A stretch of DNA of 64,000 nt, from positions 1 to 64,000 of the forward strand of contig SUYI01000002.1 of NCBI GenBank assembly GCA_015060485.1, given 5' to 3'. Made by a program: the position numbers and the translations under genes. The DNA is from Prevotella sp. Its GTDB lineage: Bacteria; Bacteroidota; Bacteroidia; Bacteroidales; Bacteroidaceae. Of the stretch, positions 18,454-27,088 are shown one piece after another. The notes below the pieces were generated by a model that was not told where the DNA came from, made no database searches, and saw only the letters and a program-made list of their open reading frames with translations. Position 1 is the first letter of the stretch; every line of letters begins with the position of its first letter.

Positions 18454-18503
18454 CACCCATCAATTGATTATCTAAAGTTACGTAACAAAAAAATTAAAAT
18501 CTT

Positions 18504-21500
18504 ATGAGCGGAATGAAAAAGTATTTTAGCACAGGTTTGTTGGCTCTGCTCACTACAGCCTATTTAACATCCAGCTGTTCTCGCGACGATTTCAGCGGTT
18601 CTATCATTGAGGCCAAGAAGCAAGCCTTCAGCGACAACTTCAAAGCTGCCTATGGCAATATCAATCCTCTGCAGGACTGGGGCTTCGGCTCGGCAACGAC
18701 ACGAGGATGGGCTTTTACGCGTGCAGTTGATGATGGTATGCCAGAACGTCCCACTTTCCATAACGTGTCGGATATCACGAAACCTGAAAACACTTTCGTC
18801 GATCCGGCATTCTATACCACAGTATCGCAAGTAACGGACAATGTTACTTATAACAATGGCAAAATGAACAATCTGAGCGACCAGACGTTCTATGTGAATG
18901 GCGATTCTAATATTGAGGGTATGGATAGTGGAAAGGGCCTGACGATTTATGTGGTCGGTGAAGTGACGTTCACTTCTGGTACTAACGCTGAAAAAGCAAG
19001 TACTATCATTGTCACGACGGGTTCAACGCTACACTTATATGGCTTGAATAAAAACGAGAATATCTATGTGGCTCCTGGTGCAACACTGGATATGTCGCAC
19101 TATAAGGACTGGAGTGATGGGGGGAGCATTAAGAGCCCGTCAAGCCTCACTGTTGATAACAACTATATCTACATGGGTGCAGGAAGTATTGTAACTGCTG
19201 GTAATTTGCTCGTGCAATACGCAAAGATTATCAACGATGGTGCAACTTTTACTGCAAACAGCATGCAGCTCGATAATTCTTCAGAATTCTGGAATTATGG
19301 TACAACTACTATTACGGAGAACCTCGTTACCAGTAATGACTATGCAACTATTTATAATGCAGCCGGCAAGAAGATAACCGCTTCTAATCTTACACTGCAC
19401 AAACATGTAAAATTATGGAACGAGGGCGACGTCGACGTTCAGGGTACGTTGTCCGCAATCAATGAAGATGTTAAGATTTACAATGCCGTAGGGAAGACTA
19501 TCGAAGTAAAGGACAGCCTTGTTCTGAGAAACAATGATGAACTGCTGGTCAATGACGGTATTATAGATTGTAAGGGAGATATTATTCTTCGTAACGCAGG
19601 AATAGACACCCCGGCTGAAATTGTCAATAATGGCACACTTGACGGCGGATCGTTGAGACTGGATGCTGGTGCCAAGTTCTATACCGAAAGCGGTGCTACA
19701 ACAACCATTGATAGTTCAACAACTATTAATAATGCGAACAGTGAGTGGGAGAATAACGGCAATTATACTTCAGAATCGTTCCAGATTTTGGGTTATGGCG
19801 CAAAGGTCTACAATAACTGTATGCTGACGGTTGAAGAGGAATTTTGGCTGAATCGCGGCAAATTCGTTATGGAAGGAGGCGTCGATGGTGGTGCTTCGGT
19901 TGTTTGTAATACATTCAAATTTGAAGACACCTCAAATTTCTATATGGGAAGTAAGGCCTTATTGAAGGTAACGGGCGCCCTGACGACTAACAACCACAAT
20001 AGTGGTTACGGCTTCCGCGGATTTGGCACCGACTATGCAGTCATCAAGGCTGGCAGTATCGTCAAGGGCGGTACAGACGTACAGTATAGTATGACCTATT
20101 TTGGAAACCTGTATGTTGATGCGGGTTCACATTTCCCACAGGGATATATTGATACAGGTTATGGTCAGCCTTATTATGCCTTTGATTCTACAGTGAAGTT
20201 CAGTTTTACTGAAGCTGGTATTGATGGTCATGGAGGCCACGGGGCAACTGCATCCACAGATTACAAAATAGCCAAATCAAGCTGTACTCCTGGTTATGGA
20301 GATGATTCTGGTGGTGGCGGTGGCGACGATGTCACTGAAACACGAGTCGTGCTGAAGGAGTGCGGACGTATCTTCTGCGAGGATTTGGGTAATGTTTCGA
20401 ATAGAGATATGGACTATAACGACGTGGTGTTCGATGCCTGGATCTATGTCAAGCAGACGCTGGTCAACAATGAGGTGACAAGTGAGTCGCACTACCGTAC
20501 GTTCATCCAGCTGTTGGCTGCGGGAGGTACAATACCCGTCGATGTGGCCGATCAGGGCGAGATTCACAAGAAATTCGGTGTAGGTCAGACCACGATGGTA
20601 AATACCTATATCCCCGATGTCAGTGAGGTGCGCGAAGATTTGTGTGTCAATAAGACTACACTGCCCGCAGAGTATGAAATCAGAAACGGACTCGACTACT
20701 ACTATGCCCGCGATATAGATAATGACGGTATCGGTGACATCTGTCTGAAGAATATCCCCATCTTTGTAGAACAAAGCGGAGAGGCTTCTGAGTTGGAGGC
20801 CATCCAAGGCGACGCCCCCCAGAAGTACTGCGCAACGCTTGGCACAAAATGGGCAGGTGAGCGCGTTCAGATAGACTGGGCCTATACCGCATTCACGAGA
20901 TGGGTCAACAACATTGATGATCCTTGGGAGTCGGGTGTAGCTAAGTATCTCTTTACAGACAGTGGCTTGAAACTTCCCGACGGAACAGCTTACGATCCAT
21001 TGACAGTCCACGGCGCTACCATGGATTATGATCCTAACGACGATCCTTCCACGACTTCGGGCTCAACTTCAGGAACAGGAGGTAGTACCGGCGGTAGCAC
21101 CACCGGTGGTACGAGCTTCAACAACGTGACCGGTACTGTGGTGTATCAAACCCAGACTCAGCTCTCGAGTGGCACCGGTATTACTATTAGCTCCAGCGAA
21201 TTTAACGATGCTGCGGCTGCCGACATATATATATATGGCACGGGCACGGGTAACGTAGAGGTGAATGGAGCTCCTGCGGAGGACGTTTCCAGTACATCAG
21301 CTGCTCCCATTTATAACTTCACTCGCGGCTTTGGTTTCACCCGTTCTGCAGAGACGCCTGTCGTCAAGAAGTGCACCCTGGGTCCGAAGCAGTTCCATGG
21401 ATACGATGTAGGCATTACGGGCAACAACTTCACCGTCTATAAGGTCAGCTACACTGCTACCCAGCCTAGCGTCAGCCAGCCTACTGGCACCGTTTTGGTC

Positions 21501-22235
21501 AGCAACGCAAACGGCATAGAGATGGACTGGGCTCAGAAGGGACAACAGCATATTTCTGCCGACAAGCTCACGGGTATTGGCGAAGGAACCATCATCCGCG
21601 TGGCTGGTGTGGGCTATGCCGACAACAATACGGACGCTTCAAACAACACCTCTTGGCAGGTAGAGTTGGATATTGAGGATCCTTGGACGAAGATTGGTGC
21701 AAAGACCTATTGGACAGAAGATAATGCAACAGGAGCTGTTACCGTTGCCTTTGTGTTGACTGCAGAGCAGGCCGAAGCACTGTTAAACAGCCAGCTCTGT
21801 GTGCAAGGCGTTAACTTCATCTTGAAGTACGTCACCGTCGATAACTCAAATGTCACCACTGGAGGTGACGATAACGACGGCGATTGGAGTGGTAATGAGA
21901 AACTTAACTGGTGGCCAGGAGTGAATATTCCTGCATCCGTATTTGCTGGTCTTGCAAAAGACGATATAATAAGATTATCTGGTGAAGGTCAGAAAGGACT
22001 GCAGGTTCAAATTTTCAAAACAACCGATACAAATGCATCTATGAATGTAGGCTGGCCAAGGACTAATGGTAGCCTTATAGAAGTAAATAACGATGACTAT
22101 GATAATAACTGGGATGGCTATGTCCAGTTTACCGTATCGGAATCTATCCTTAGTGATATTGTTAACAATGGCATCAATGTCCGAGGTGACAAATTTACAT
22201 TGAAGGGAATAACAATAATTAAGGGAACGAACTAA
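18504..22235 (+). CDS. Large surface lipoprotein with beta-helix-like repeats and LruC-type motif
   Basis: A 1,243-aa predicted lipoprotein (lipobox LTSSC; ATG 18504, alternative 18513). After the lipid-anchored Cys comes the segment INPLQDWGFGSATTR, shared with the 22900 product. Residues about 110-590 are a long run of short beta-strand units rich in Asn, Gly and Thr (for example IYNAAGKKITASNL), typical of a right-handed beta-helix. Near 635 is DMDYNDVVFDAW, and at 737-745 DIDNDGIGD, which resembles thrombospondin type-3 Ca2+ loops. A Gly/Ser/Thr linker (about 855-873) leads to two or three C-terminal beta domains. Base composition is more A+T-rich than the flanking enzyme genes. A surface or matrix role is inferred; no function is known. 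Confidence 0.8.
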   Translation: MSGMKKYFSTGLLALLTTAYLTSSCSRDDFSGSIIEAKKQAFSDNFKAAYGNINPLQDWGFGSATTRGWAFTRAVDDGMPERPTFHNVSDITKPENTFVDPAFYTTVSQVTDNVTYNNGKMNNLSDQTFYVNGDSNIEGMDSGKGLTIYVVGEVTFTSGTNAEKASTIIVTTGSTLHLYGLNKNENIYVAPGATLDMSHYKDWSDGGSIKSPSSLTVDNNYIYMGAGSIVTAGNLLVQYAKIINDGATFTANSMQLDNSSEFWNYGTTTITENLVTSNDYATIYNAAGKKITASNLTLHKHVKLWNEGDVDVQGTLSAINEDVKIYNAVGKTIEVKDSLVLRNNDELLVNDGIIDCKGDIILRNAGIDTPAEIVNNGTLDGGSLRLDAGAKFYTESGATTTIDSSTTINNANSEWENNGNYTSESFQILGYGAKVYNNCMLTVEEEFWLNRGKFVMEGGVDGGASVVCNTFKFEDTSNFYMGSKALLKVTGALTTNNHNSGYGFRGFGTDYAVIKAGSIVKGGTDVQYSMTYFGNLYVDAGSHFPQGYIDTGYGQPYYAFDSTVKFSFTEAGIDGHGGHGATASTDYKIAKSSCTPGYGDDSGGGGGDDVTETRVVLKECGRIFCEDLGNVSNRDMDYNDVVFDAWIYVKQTLVNNEVTSESHYRTFIQLLAAGGTIPVDVADQGEIHKKFGVGQTTMVNTYIPDVSEVREDLCVNKTTLPAEYEIRNGLDYYYARDIDNDGIGDICLKNIPIFVEQSGEASELEAIQGDAPQKYCATLGTKWAGERVQIDWAYTAFTRWVNNIDDPWESGVAKYLFTDSGLKLPDGTAYDPLTVHGATMDYDPNDDPSTTSGSTSGTGGSTGGSTTGGTSFNNVTGTVVYQTQTQLSSGTGITISSSEFNDAAAADIYIYGTGTGNVEVNGAPAEDVSSTSAAPIYNFTRGFGFTRSAETPVVKKCTLGPKQFHGYDVGITGNNFTVYKVSYTATQPSVSQPTGTVLVSNANGIEMDWAQKGQQHISADKLTGIGEGTIIRVAGVGYADNNTDASNNTSWQVELDIEDPWTKIGAKTYWTEDNATGAVTVAFVLTAEQAEALLNSQLCVQGVNFILKYVTVDNSNVTTGGDDNDGDWSGNEKLNWWPGVNIPASVFAGLAKDDIIRLSGEGQKGLQVQIFKTTDTNASMNVGWPRTNGSLIEVNNDDYDNNWDGYVQFTVSESILSDIVNNGINVRGDKFTLKGITIIKGTN

Positions 22236-22279
22236 AAAGTACACATATACATTATAAGATTTTAATTTGTGATAAGGTA

Positions 22280-22317
22280 GGGCATCTGCGTGAGGCAGGT
22301 GTCCTCTCTTCCTTTTT
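22280..22317 (+). terminator. Terminator after the 1,243-aa lipoprotein gene
   Basis: A 10-bp stem with two G-U pairs, GGGCATCTGC (22280-22289) / GCAGGTGTCC (22295-22304), loop GTGAG, followed by a pyrimidine/T-rich tail. Confidence 0.6.
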
Positions 22318-22325
22318 GGTGTGCT

Positions 22326-22496
22326 CAAAAAAAAACGGAAAAAAACGCGAAAAAATTTTTTTGAAAGAAAGAAAAAGAAAAAAAGAAAAGAAAAAATTTC
22401 CCCCACACCCCCTAATAAAGAAAAAGAAATATAAAGAAAAAGAATAGAAAACTCTCTCTCCCATAAAAAGAAATAAAAGAAAAGCAGAGAAAAATG
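22326..22496. other. Polypurine A/G tract in a 664-bp intergenic region
   Basis: About 170 bp made almost only of A and G on the plus strand, broken by a short C-rich island near 22400. No gene is seen in it. It forms the middle of the non-coding stretch 22236-22899, which also holds a terminator, the 21-bp iterons and a promoter. Confidence 0.7.
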
Positions 22497-22573
22497 CGTA
22501 TATATGTGTCTGCGACGCGTTTTTGGCTTTTCATTGACGGGGTGATGTCCGTGCACTCCCTACAGAGATTTCA

Positions 22574-22652
22574 TTCCGTCGGACGGAATTATTTTTTCGT
22601 CGGACAGAATTTTTTTTTCGTCGGACGGAATTTTATTTTTGTCGGACGGAAT
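22574..22652. repeat. Four iterons at an exact 21-bp period with T-tracts between
   Basis: GTCGGACGGAAT (or one-base variant GTCGGACAGAAT) starts at 22578, 22599, 22620 and 22641. Between copies are T-tracts of 6-9 bases, so both the boxes and the T-tracts repeat every two helical turns. Copy 1 lies in a perfect 8-bp inverted repeat with a 1-bp centre (22573-22589). The array lies about 185 bp upstream of the -7 box for the next gene. Confidence 0.9.
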
Positions 22653-22836
22653 GGATAAAGAGTTGCCTGCGGCGGGAAACACATTCGAATCTTTAAAAAA
22701 CTCTGCACTAAACGTTATGCGGATTATGGCCCCTTTTTGGGCGTTTAAATATACGAAAGATATTTTTTTGCAAACGATTTCTCTGTTTTTAACGTTTTTT
22801 AAGCATAAAATTGTTCTACTTTCCTGCTTTTTTTTT

Positions 22837-22844
22837 TAACTTTG
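22837..22844 (+). promoter_or_regulatory. -7 box upstream of the 750-aa lipoprotein gene
   Basis: TAACTTTG followed by CACC, giving a leader of about 50 nt before the ATG at 22900. Confidence 0.6.
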
Positions 22845-22899
22845 CACCATCGTTTCGATAAATAGTTAACTAAATAATGTATTAATTAATTTAAATCTT

Positions 22900-25152
22900 A
22901 TGAAAAAGTATTTGATGATTGGTTTAGCAGCCCTTGCTTTCGCAAGCTGCGCGAAGCACGACTTCGAGACAATGACTCAAGAGCAGATCGTTAAGGCCGA
23001 GTACGACGCCAAGTTCGTTGCAGCTTTCGGCCAGCCCGCCTCTAACCAGAATTGGGGCTTCGGCAGCGCATCAACGCGTGCCGTGAAACCTGTTTATGCT
23101 AGTGATAACTATGCTGCTTATAGCAAGACTAAACCCAGTGGTTTTACGGATGCAATTCCTTCCTCGCGCAAGCCCACTATGCCCACAAATTTCTATAATA
23201 CAAGGGCAGAGGTTATTGCTGCAGGAATAGGTTGGCCAGAAGGAGATGAAATGAAAAAAGACAATGAGGTTGTGTTGCTTGATGAGGCTTATTTTGAAAG
23301 GGAAGCAGTTCAGGCTTATAAAGAATACATTCCTGGACAGATGAATAAATATGACAATTCGGTCTTTTACATTGACGGAAATGTCACCAAGTCATTCTCA
23401 ACAAAGCAAGAATCGGGAAAGGGTGCAACAATTTGTGTGACTACTGGTTCTACTCTTAAGTTGACAGGTATTAGCCAATATACTACTATTTATCTTGCTC
23501 CAGGTGCAACTTTGGATCTCACGGATCTTGACTGGACTATGGATTTCCTAAATGAATGTGCAATCTATATGAATAGTGATAGCGAGCACAAAAGTATTCT
23601 GAAGGCTAATAATATTCAAATGACCAATGGCGGCGTCATTCTGAATCAGGGTGGTGAGATTGATGTAGATAATCTTACATTAGACGGCAATTGTGTGCTT
23701 TGGAATGAGGGTTCTTTAGATGTTGAATATGAACTGGCTACTACAAACAACGATTGTTTGTTCTACAATGGTAATGGTTATTCCGCTACAGTAGGAAGTA
23801 TGGATGTATTGACAGATCGTTGCGTTGTATATAATAATGGTGACTTTACTTGTGAAGGCGCACTTGCACTCACTGATGGCGCATCAGAATTTGCAAATGG
23901 CATTGACGGCACATTGAAAGCAGCTTCTGTAGACATGGCTTCTACTTCTTTGATGTATAACGCAGGTACAGCAATCGTCTATGGAATGACAATGATTGAA
24001 AATAAGACCAATAAGTGGCTGAACGAGGGTTCTTACACTTCTGGCGACTTCGAAATTACTGGTTTTGATAAGTCAGGTACAAATGTATGGAACAACTGTA
24101 AGTTGATCGTAACTGCTACCGGCACAGGAATGACAGGCTCGGGTAACTTCCATCTGAATCGTGGTTCGATAATTCTGGAAGGTGGTGCAGATGCAGGTAG
24201 TATGCTGGTTTGCGACTCCTTCACTTGGGAAGATACTTCTGGCTTCTATCTGGGCAGCAAGTCAATGGTTAATGTAATTGGCAACATCTATACAGACAAC
24301 TATAACGAAGGCTATGGATTCTATGGCATTGGTCAGGAGCGTAGTGTTGTGAAGGCTGCAAGCATTACAAAGAGTGCTGACAACCAGTATAGCATGTCTT
24401 ATTTTGGCAATCTTTATGTAGACATTGACGACCACTTCGAACAGAGTTCTATCGATCCTTGGGGAAAACAGCTTTTCTACCATTGTGACGAGACTGTAAA
24501 GTTCGGTAATGAGTCAGATAGTCCCGTTTACATCAAACCTTCAAATTGTAACGAAGGTTATGGAACTGAAAAGGAAGAGGAGTTCCCCGAAGTGTATGAA
24601 GGCCGTATCATGGCTGAGGACTTGACCGTAGCTACTAATTCTGACTGGGACTTCAACGACGTTGTGTTTGACTGGACTATCAAGGACGGTAAGGCTTACA
24701 TCAATCTGCTGGCTGCTGGTGGTACACTGCCTATCCGAGTTGGTGGATATCGTAACGACGATTCCAGCGAGCCCATCGGTAGTATTGAAATTCACAGCGC
24801 AGCAGCACTGGGTGGATATATGGTAAATACTGGCGTGAACGTAGGTAAGACGTCTGCAGCATTTGTTCTCGACGACCACACATACGCAGACCATGACGGC
24901 AACGATATCCTCATTACAGTCTACAAGGGCGGTTCATGGGTAGAGATTACTGCTGAGCAGGGCGAGCCCGCTGGTAAGTTCAACGCACCCGTTGATACAG
25001 ATTGGTGTGAAGAGTATGCCAACATCAAGAAGGTTTATACCAACTTTGCAGCATGGGTTCAAAATACTGAAGTAGAATGGGCCGTGAACCCCACTGCTAA
25101 GTATGTTGACTATCTGAACGTTGAGGAGAACAGAACAGAAGCAGCTGAGTAA
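22900..25152 (+). CDS. Surface lipoprotein, shorter paralogue of the 1,243-aa protein
   Basis: A 750-aa predicted lipoprotein (MKKYLMIGLAALAFASC lipobox). It keeps the plan of the 18504 product: QNWGFGSASTR after the anchor (about 50), a beta-helix-like run at about 150-560 (with LDLTDLDW, VYNNGDFTCEGAL and similar units), then an LruC-type part with GRIMAEDL and DWDFNDVVFDW near 583-594. It lacks the C-terminal domains of the longer paralogue. The shared order and similar leaders point to an old tandem duplication. A strong terminator follows. Function is unknown; a Ca2+-dependent surface role is only an inference. Confidence 0.8.
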   Translation: MKKYLMIGLAALAFASCAKHDFETMTQEQIVKAEYDAKFVAAFGQPASNQNWGFGSASTRAVKPVYASDNYAAYSKTKPSGFTDAIPSSRKPTMPTNFYNTRAEVIAAGIGWPEGDEMKKDNEVVLLDEAYFEREAVQAYKEYIPGQMNKYDNSVFYIDGNVTKSFSTKQESGKGATICVTTGSTLKLTGISQYTTIYLAPGATLDLTDLDWTMDFLNECAIYMNSDSEHKSILKANNIQMTNGGVILNQGGEIDVDNLTLDGNCVLWNEGSLDVEYELATTNNDCLFYNGNGYSATVGSMDVLTDRCVVYNNGDFTCEGALALTDGASEFANGIDGTLKAASVDMASTSLMYNAGTAIVYGMTMIENKTNKWLNEGSYTSGDFEITGFDKSGTNVWNNCKLIVTATGTGMTGSGNFHLNRGSIILEGGADAGSMLVCDSFTWEDTSGFYLGSKSMVNVIGNIYTDNYNEGYGFYGIGQERSVVKAASITKSADNQYSMSYFGNLYVDIDDHFEQSSIDPWGKQLFYHCDETVKFGNESDSPVYIKPSNCNEGYGTEKEEEFPEVYEGRIMAEDLTVATNSDWDFNDVVFDWTIKDGKAYINLLAAGGTLPIRVGGYRNDDSSEPIGSIEIHSAAALGGYMVNTGVNVGKTSAAFVLDDHTYADHDGNDILITVYKGGSWVEITAEQGEPAGKFNAPVDTDWCEEYANIKKVYTNFAAWVQNTEVEWAVNPTAKYVDYLNVEENRTEAAE

Positions 25153-25192
25153 TTAGACATCAAATACTTTGATTTTATATAATGAAGAAGGG

Positions 25193-25224
25193 GCGGTTGC
25201 GCGATGCAACCGCTCTTTTTTTTG
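25193..25224 (+). terminator. Intrinsic terminator after the 750-aa lipoprotein gene
   Basis: A perfect 8-bp stem GCGGTTGC (25193-25200) / GCAACCGC (25206-25213), 5-nt loop, then a run of eight T after one C. Confidence 0.85.
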
Positions 25225-25233
25225 GGCAATAAT

Positions 25234-25264
25234 TTTGTTTTCTACAAGAAATCATGTACCTTTG
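25234..25264 (+). promoter_or_regulatory. Promoter of the four-helix-bundle gene
   Basis: TTTGTTT near 25234-25240 (-33) and TACCTTTG at 25257-25264 (-7), with an ATG 9 bp later at 25273. Confidence 0.65.
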
Positions 25265-25272
25265 CAAAGATT

Positions 25273-27045
25273 ATGGCCGACGAACAAAGAAAAATTGACG
25301 GATATAAGTCGCTGAAGGTTTATCAGAAGGCAGTATGTGTGTTCGACATTACTGCGTATTTTGTGGCCCATTTCATGGATAGGGGCCACGACCGCACGGT
25401 CGACCAGATGCAACAAGCGGCTCGCTCCGGCAAGCAAAACATCGTTGAAGGCTATAGCGACGCCGAGGGCTCGACGGAGAGCGAACATAAACTGACGGTG
25501 ATCGTCATCTATCAGGCGCTGTCGATGCTGCAGGGGTATATTGCCTATATCAACAGGAAGTTCCTGACCGAGGGTGGCGTAAAAGAGCAGAGATTCAGAA
25601 GGAGATTGGAATATAGGGAGAGTAGGGAAGGTAGGTTTAGTAGGGATGGTAGGTTTAGTAGGGATGGTAGGTTTGGTAGGGAGGATGACCCTAACCAACC
25701 TAACTCCCTTAACAACCCTAACTCCCCAAAAAAAATAAAAAAAATTAGAAAGACTATGGTTTTAAATTATATCTGGATAGCGTTTTTCCTGGTGGCGTTT
25801 GTGATTGCTGCCGTGAAGCTGGTGTTTATGGGCGACTTCGAGGTGTTTCCTGCGATGATGGACTCGACGTTCTCGTCGTCGAAGACAGCCTTTGAGATTT
25901 CGCTGGGGTTGACGGGCGTGCTGTCGCTCTGGCTGGGTGTGATGAAGGTTGGCGAGAAGGGCGGTGTGGTCAACGTGCTGGCCCGCGTGCTGTCGCCGGT
26001 GTTTACCAAGCTGTTTCCCGACATTCCCAAGGGTCACCCCGTTACGGGCTCTATCTTTATGAACATTGCCGCCAACATGCTGGGGCTGGACAATGCCGCC
26101 ACGCCCCTTGGCCTGAAGGCAATGGAGCAGATGGAGGAAATTAAGAATGAAGAATTAAGAATGAAGAATAAGGCTGGCGCCATTACCAACGAGGAAATGG
26201 AGCGGCTGAAAATTTCAGCGTCGAACCCGATGATCATGTTCCTAGTGCTGAACACCAGCGGACTGACGCTTATCCCTGTCAGCATCATGGTCTACCGAGC
26301 TCAGCTGGGAGCAGCGCAGCCTACGGACATCTTCATCCCCATCCTGCTGGCCACGTTCTTCTCGACGCTGGCAGGCATCATCGTCACCTCGCTCTATCAG
26401 CGCATCAACCTCGTCAACCGCACCATGCTGTTGACCTTAGGAGGAGCCTGTGCGGTAGTCGCCGGCATCATCTGGGGTTTCTCGCAGCTGTCGCCCGAAG
26501 CAATGAACAAGGTGAGCACCACCGTTGCCAACATCCTGCTGATGACGATTATCTGCGGTTTTATATTGGCTGGCGTGCGCAAGAAGGTGAACGTCTACGA
26601 CGCCTTCATCGAGGGTGCGAAGGACGGCTTCACGACGGCAGTCCGCATCATTCCCTATCTGGTGGCTATCCTCGTTGGAATCGGCGTTTTCCGTGCCTCG
26701 GGGGCAATGGATATGCTGATTGGCGGTATGCGCTGGTGCGTAGAGCTGACGGGCGTCAATGCCCAGTGGGTCGACGCCATGCCTACAGCCTTGATGAAAC
26801 CCCTCTCAGGCTCAGGAGCCCGCGGCATGATGGTCGACGCCATGACCAACTACGGCGCTGACTCGTTCGTGGGTCGCCTGTCGTGCATCTTCCAGGGTTC
26901 GACGGACACCACGTTCTACATCCTGGCTGTGTACTTCGGTTCGGTAGGTATCAAGAACACCCGCCACGCCGTGAGCTGTGGCTTGCTGGCCGACTTGGCA
27001 GGCGTCGTTGCAGCGATAGCGATTTGTTATTTCTTTTTTGGGTAG
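25273..27045 (+). CDS. Four-helix-bundle protein joined in frame to an SpmA/SpmB-like transporter
   Basis: One open frame of 590 aa. Residues 1 to about 115 (YKSLKVYQKAVCVFDITAYF, then QAARSGKQNIVEGYSDA) are a complete four-helix-bundle protein of the S23/23S-rRNA-intervening-sequence family, whose function is unknown. A repeat-derived linker (about 115-155: GRFSRDGRFSRDGRFGRE, then Asn/Pro-rich) carries no stop codon and runs into the ATG of a nucleoside-recognition membrane protein at 25756. The start at 25273 is set by the promoter 9 bp upstream. Either a true fusion protein is made or the second part is started on its own; the sequence cannot decide. The fusion looks created by the repeat. 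Confidence 0.7.
   Translation: MADEQRKIDGYKSLKVYQKAVCVFDITAYFVAHFMDRGHDRTVDQMQQAARSGKQNIVEGYSDAEGSTESEHKLTVIVIYQALSMLQGYIAYINRKFLTEGGVKEQRFRRRLEYRESREGRFSRDGRFSRDGRFGREDDPNQPNSLNNPNSPKKIKKIRKTMVLNYIWIAFFLVAFVIAAVKLVFMGDFEVFPAMMDSTFSSSKTAFEISLGLTGVLSLWLGVMKVGEKGGVVNVLARVLSPVFTKLFPDIPKGHPVTGSIFMNIAANMLGLDNAATPLGLKAMEQMEEIKNEELRMKNKAGAITNEEMERLKISASNPMIMFLVLNTSGLTLIPVSIMVYRAQLGAAQPTDIFIPILLATFFSTLAGIIVTSLYQRINLVNRTMLLTLGGACAVVAGIIWGFSQLSPEAMNKVSTTVANILLMTIICGFILAGVRKKVNVYDAFIEGAKDGFTTAVRIIPYLVAILVGIGVFRASGAMDMLIGGMRWCVELTGVNAQWVDAMPTALMKPLSGSGARGMMVDAMTNYGADSFVGRLSCIFQGSTDTTFYILAVYFGSVGIKNTRHAVSCGLLADLAGVVAAIAICYFFFG
25611..25735. repeat. GTAGGT / TAGGGATGG repeat linker
   Basis: Tandem GGTAGGTTTAGTAGGGAT units followed by the complementary form CCTAACCAACCTAACTCCC, a rough inverted arrangement. 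It links the two coding parts in a stop-free frame. The same word occurs at 27046, 30826 and 35474. Confidence 0.8.
25756..27045 (+). CDS. Nucleoside-recognition / SpmA-SpmB-type membrane protein (internal start)
   Basis: A 429-aa polytopic membrane protein if translated from the ATG at 25756. It unites the two halves that are separate SpmA and SpmB proteins in Firmicutes, which is the usual Bacteroidetes form. SpmA-like signatures include GHPVTGSIFMNIAANMLGLD and NAATPLGLKAMEQM; the SpmB-like half has PLSGSGARGMMVDAM and FQGSTDTTFYILAVYFG. Residues about 128-139 (IKNEELRMKNKA) are an AAGAATGAAGAATT-type repeat insert in a loop. The substrate is unknown; family names suggest nucleosides, but this is untested. 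It shares its frame with the upstream four-helix-bundle part. Confidence 0.85.
   Translation: MVLNYIWIAFFLVAFVIAAVKLVFMGDFEVFPAMMDSTFSSSKTAFEISLGLTGVLSLWLGVMKVGEKGGVVNVLARVLSPVFTKLFPDIPKGHPVTGSIFMNIAANMLGLDNAATPLGLKAMEQMEEIKNEELRMKNKAGAITNEEMERLKISASNPMIMFLVLNTSGLTLIPVSIMVYRAQLGAAQPTDIFIPILLATFFSTLAGIIVTSLYQRINLVNRTMLLTLGGACAVVAGIIWGFSQLSPEAMNKVSTTVANILLMTIICGFILAGVRKKVNVYDAFIEGAKDGFTTAVRIIPYLVAILVGIGVFRASGAMDMLIGGMRWCVELTGVNAQWVDAMPTALMKPLSGSGARGMMVDAMTNYGADSFVGRLSCIFQGSTDTTFYILAVYFGSVGIKNTRHAVSCGLLADLAGVVAAIAICYFFFG
26137..26171. repeat. AAGAATGAAGAATT word inside the SpmAB gene
   Basis: Near-tandem TTAAGAATGAAGAATTAAGA units, in frame, encoding IKNEELRMKN. A complementary ATTCTTCACTCTTCATT word is in the amylase gene near 46980. 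Confidence 0.65.
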
Positions 27046-27086
27046 GTTAAAGTAGGTAAGGTAGGTTTAAGTAGGTTATAGTAGGG
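27046..27086. repeat. GTAGGT repeat word between SpmAB and flippase genes
   Basis: Six loose GTAGGTT units fill the whole 43-bp gap and end directly before the ATG at 27089. Confidence 0.7.
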
Positions 27087-27088
27087 TT

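Noticed and set aside
22574..22652. Possible small CRISPR array
   Set aside because: The repeat is only 12 bp and the spacers are 9-bp T-tracts, not unique sequences; no cas genes are present.
22639..22839. A 66-codon frame in the intergenic region before the 750-aa lipoprotein
   Set aside because: It starts inside an iteron, is rich in Phe and Lys from T- and A-tracts, and runs through the promoter of the next gene.
25273..25617. The four-helix-bundle part as the Avd accessory protein of a diversity-generating retroelement
   Set aside because: The fold family is shared, but there is no reverse transcriptase and no template/variable repeat pair in the window. Free-standing S23-type proteins are common in Bacteroidetes.
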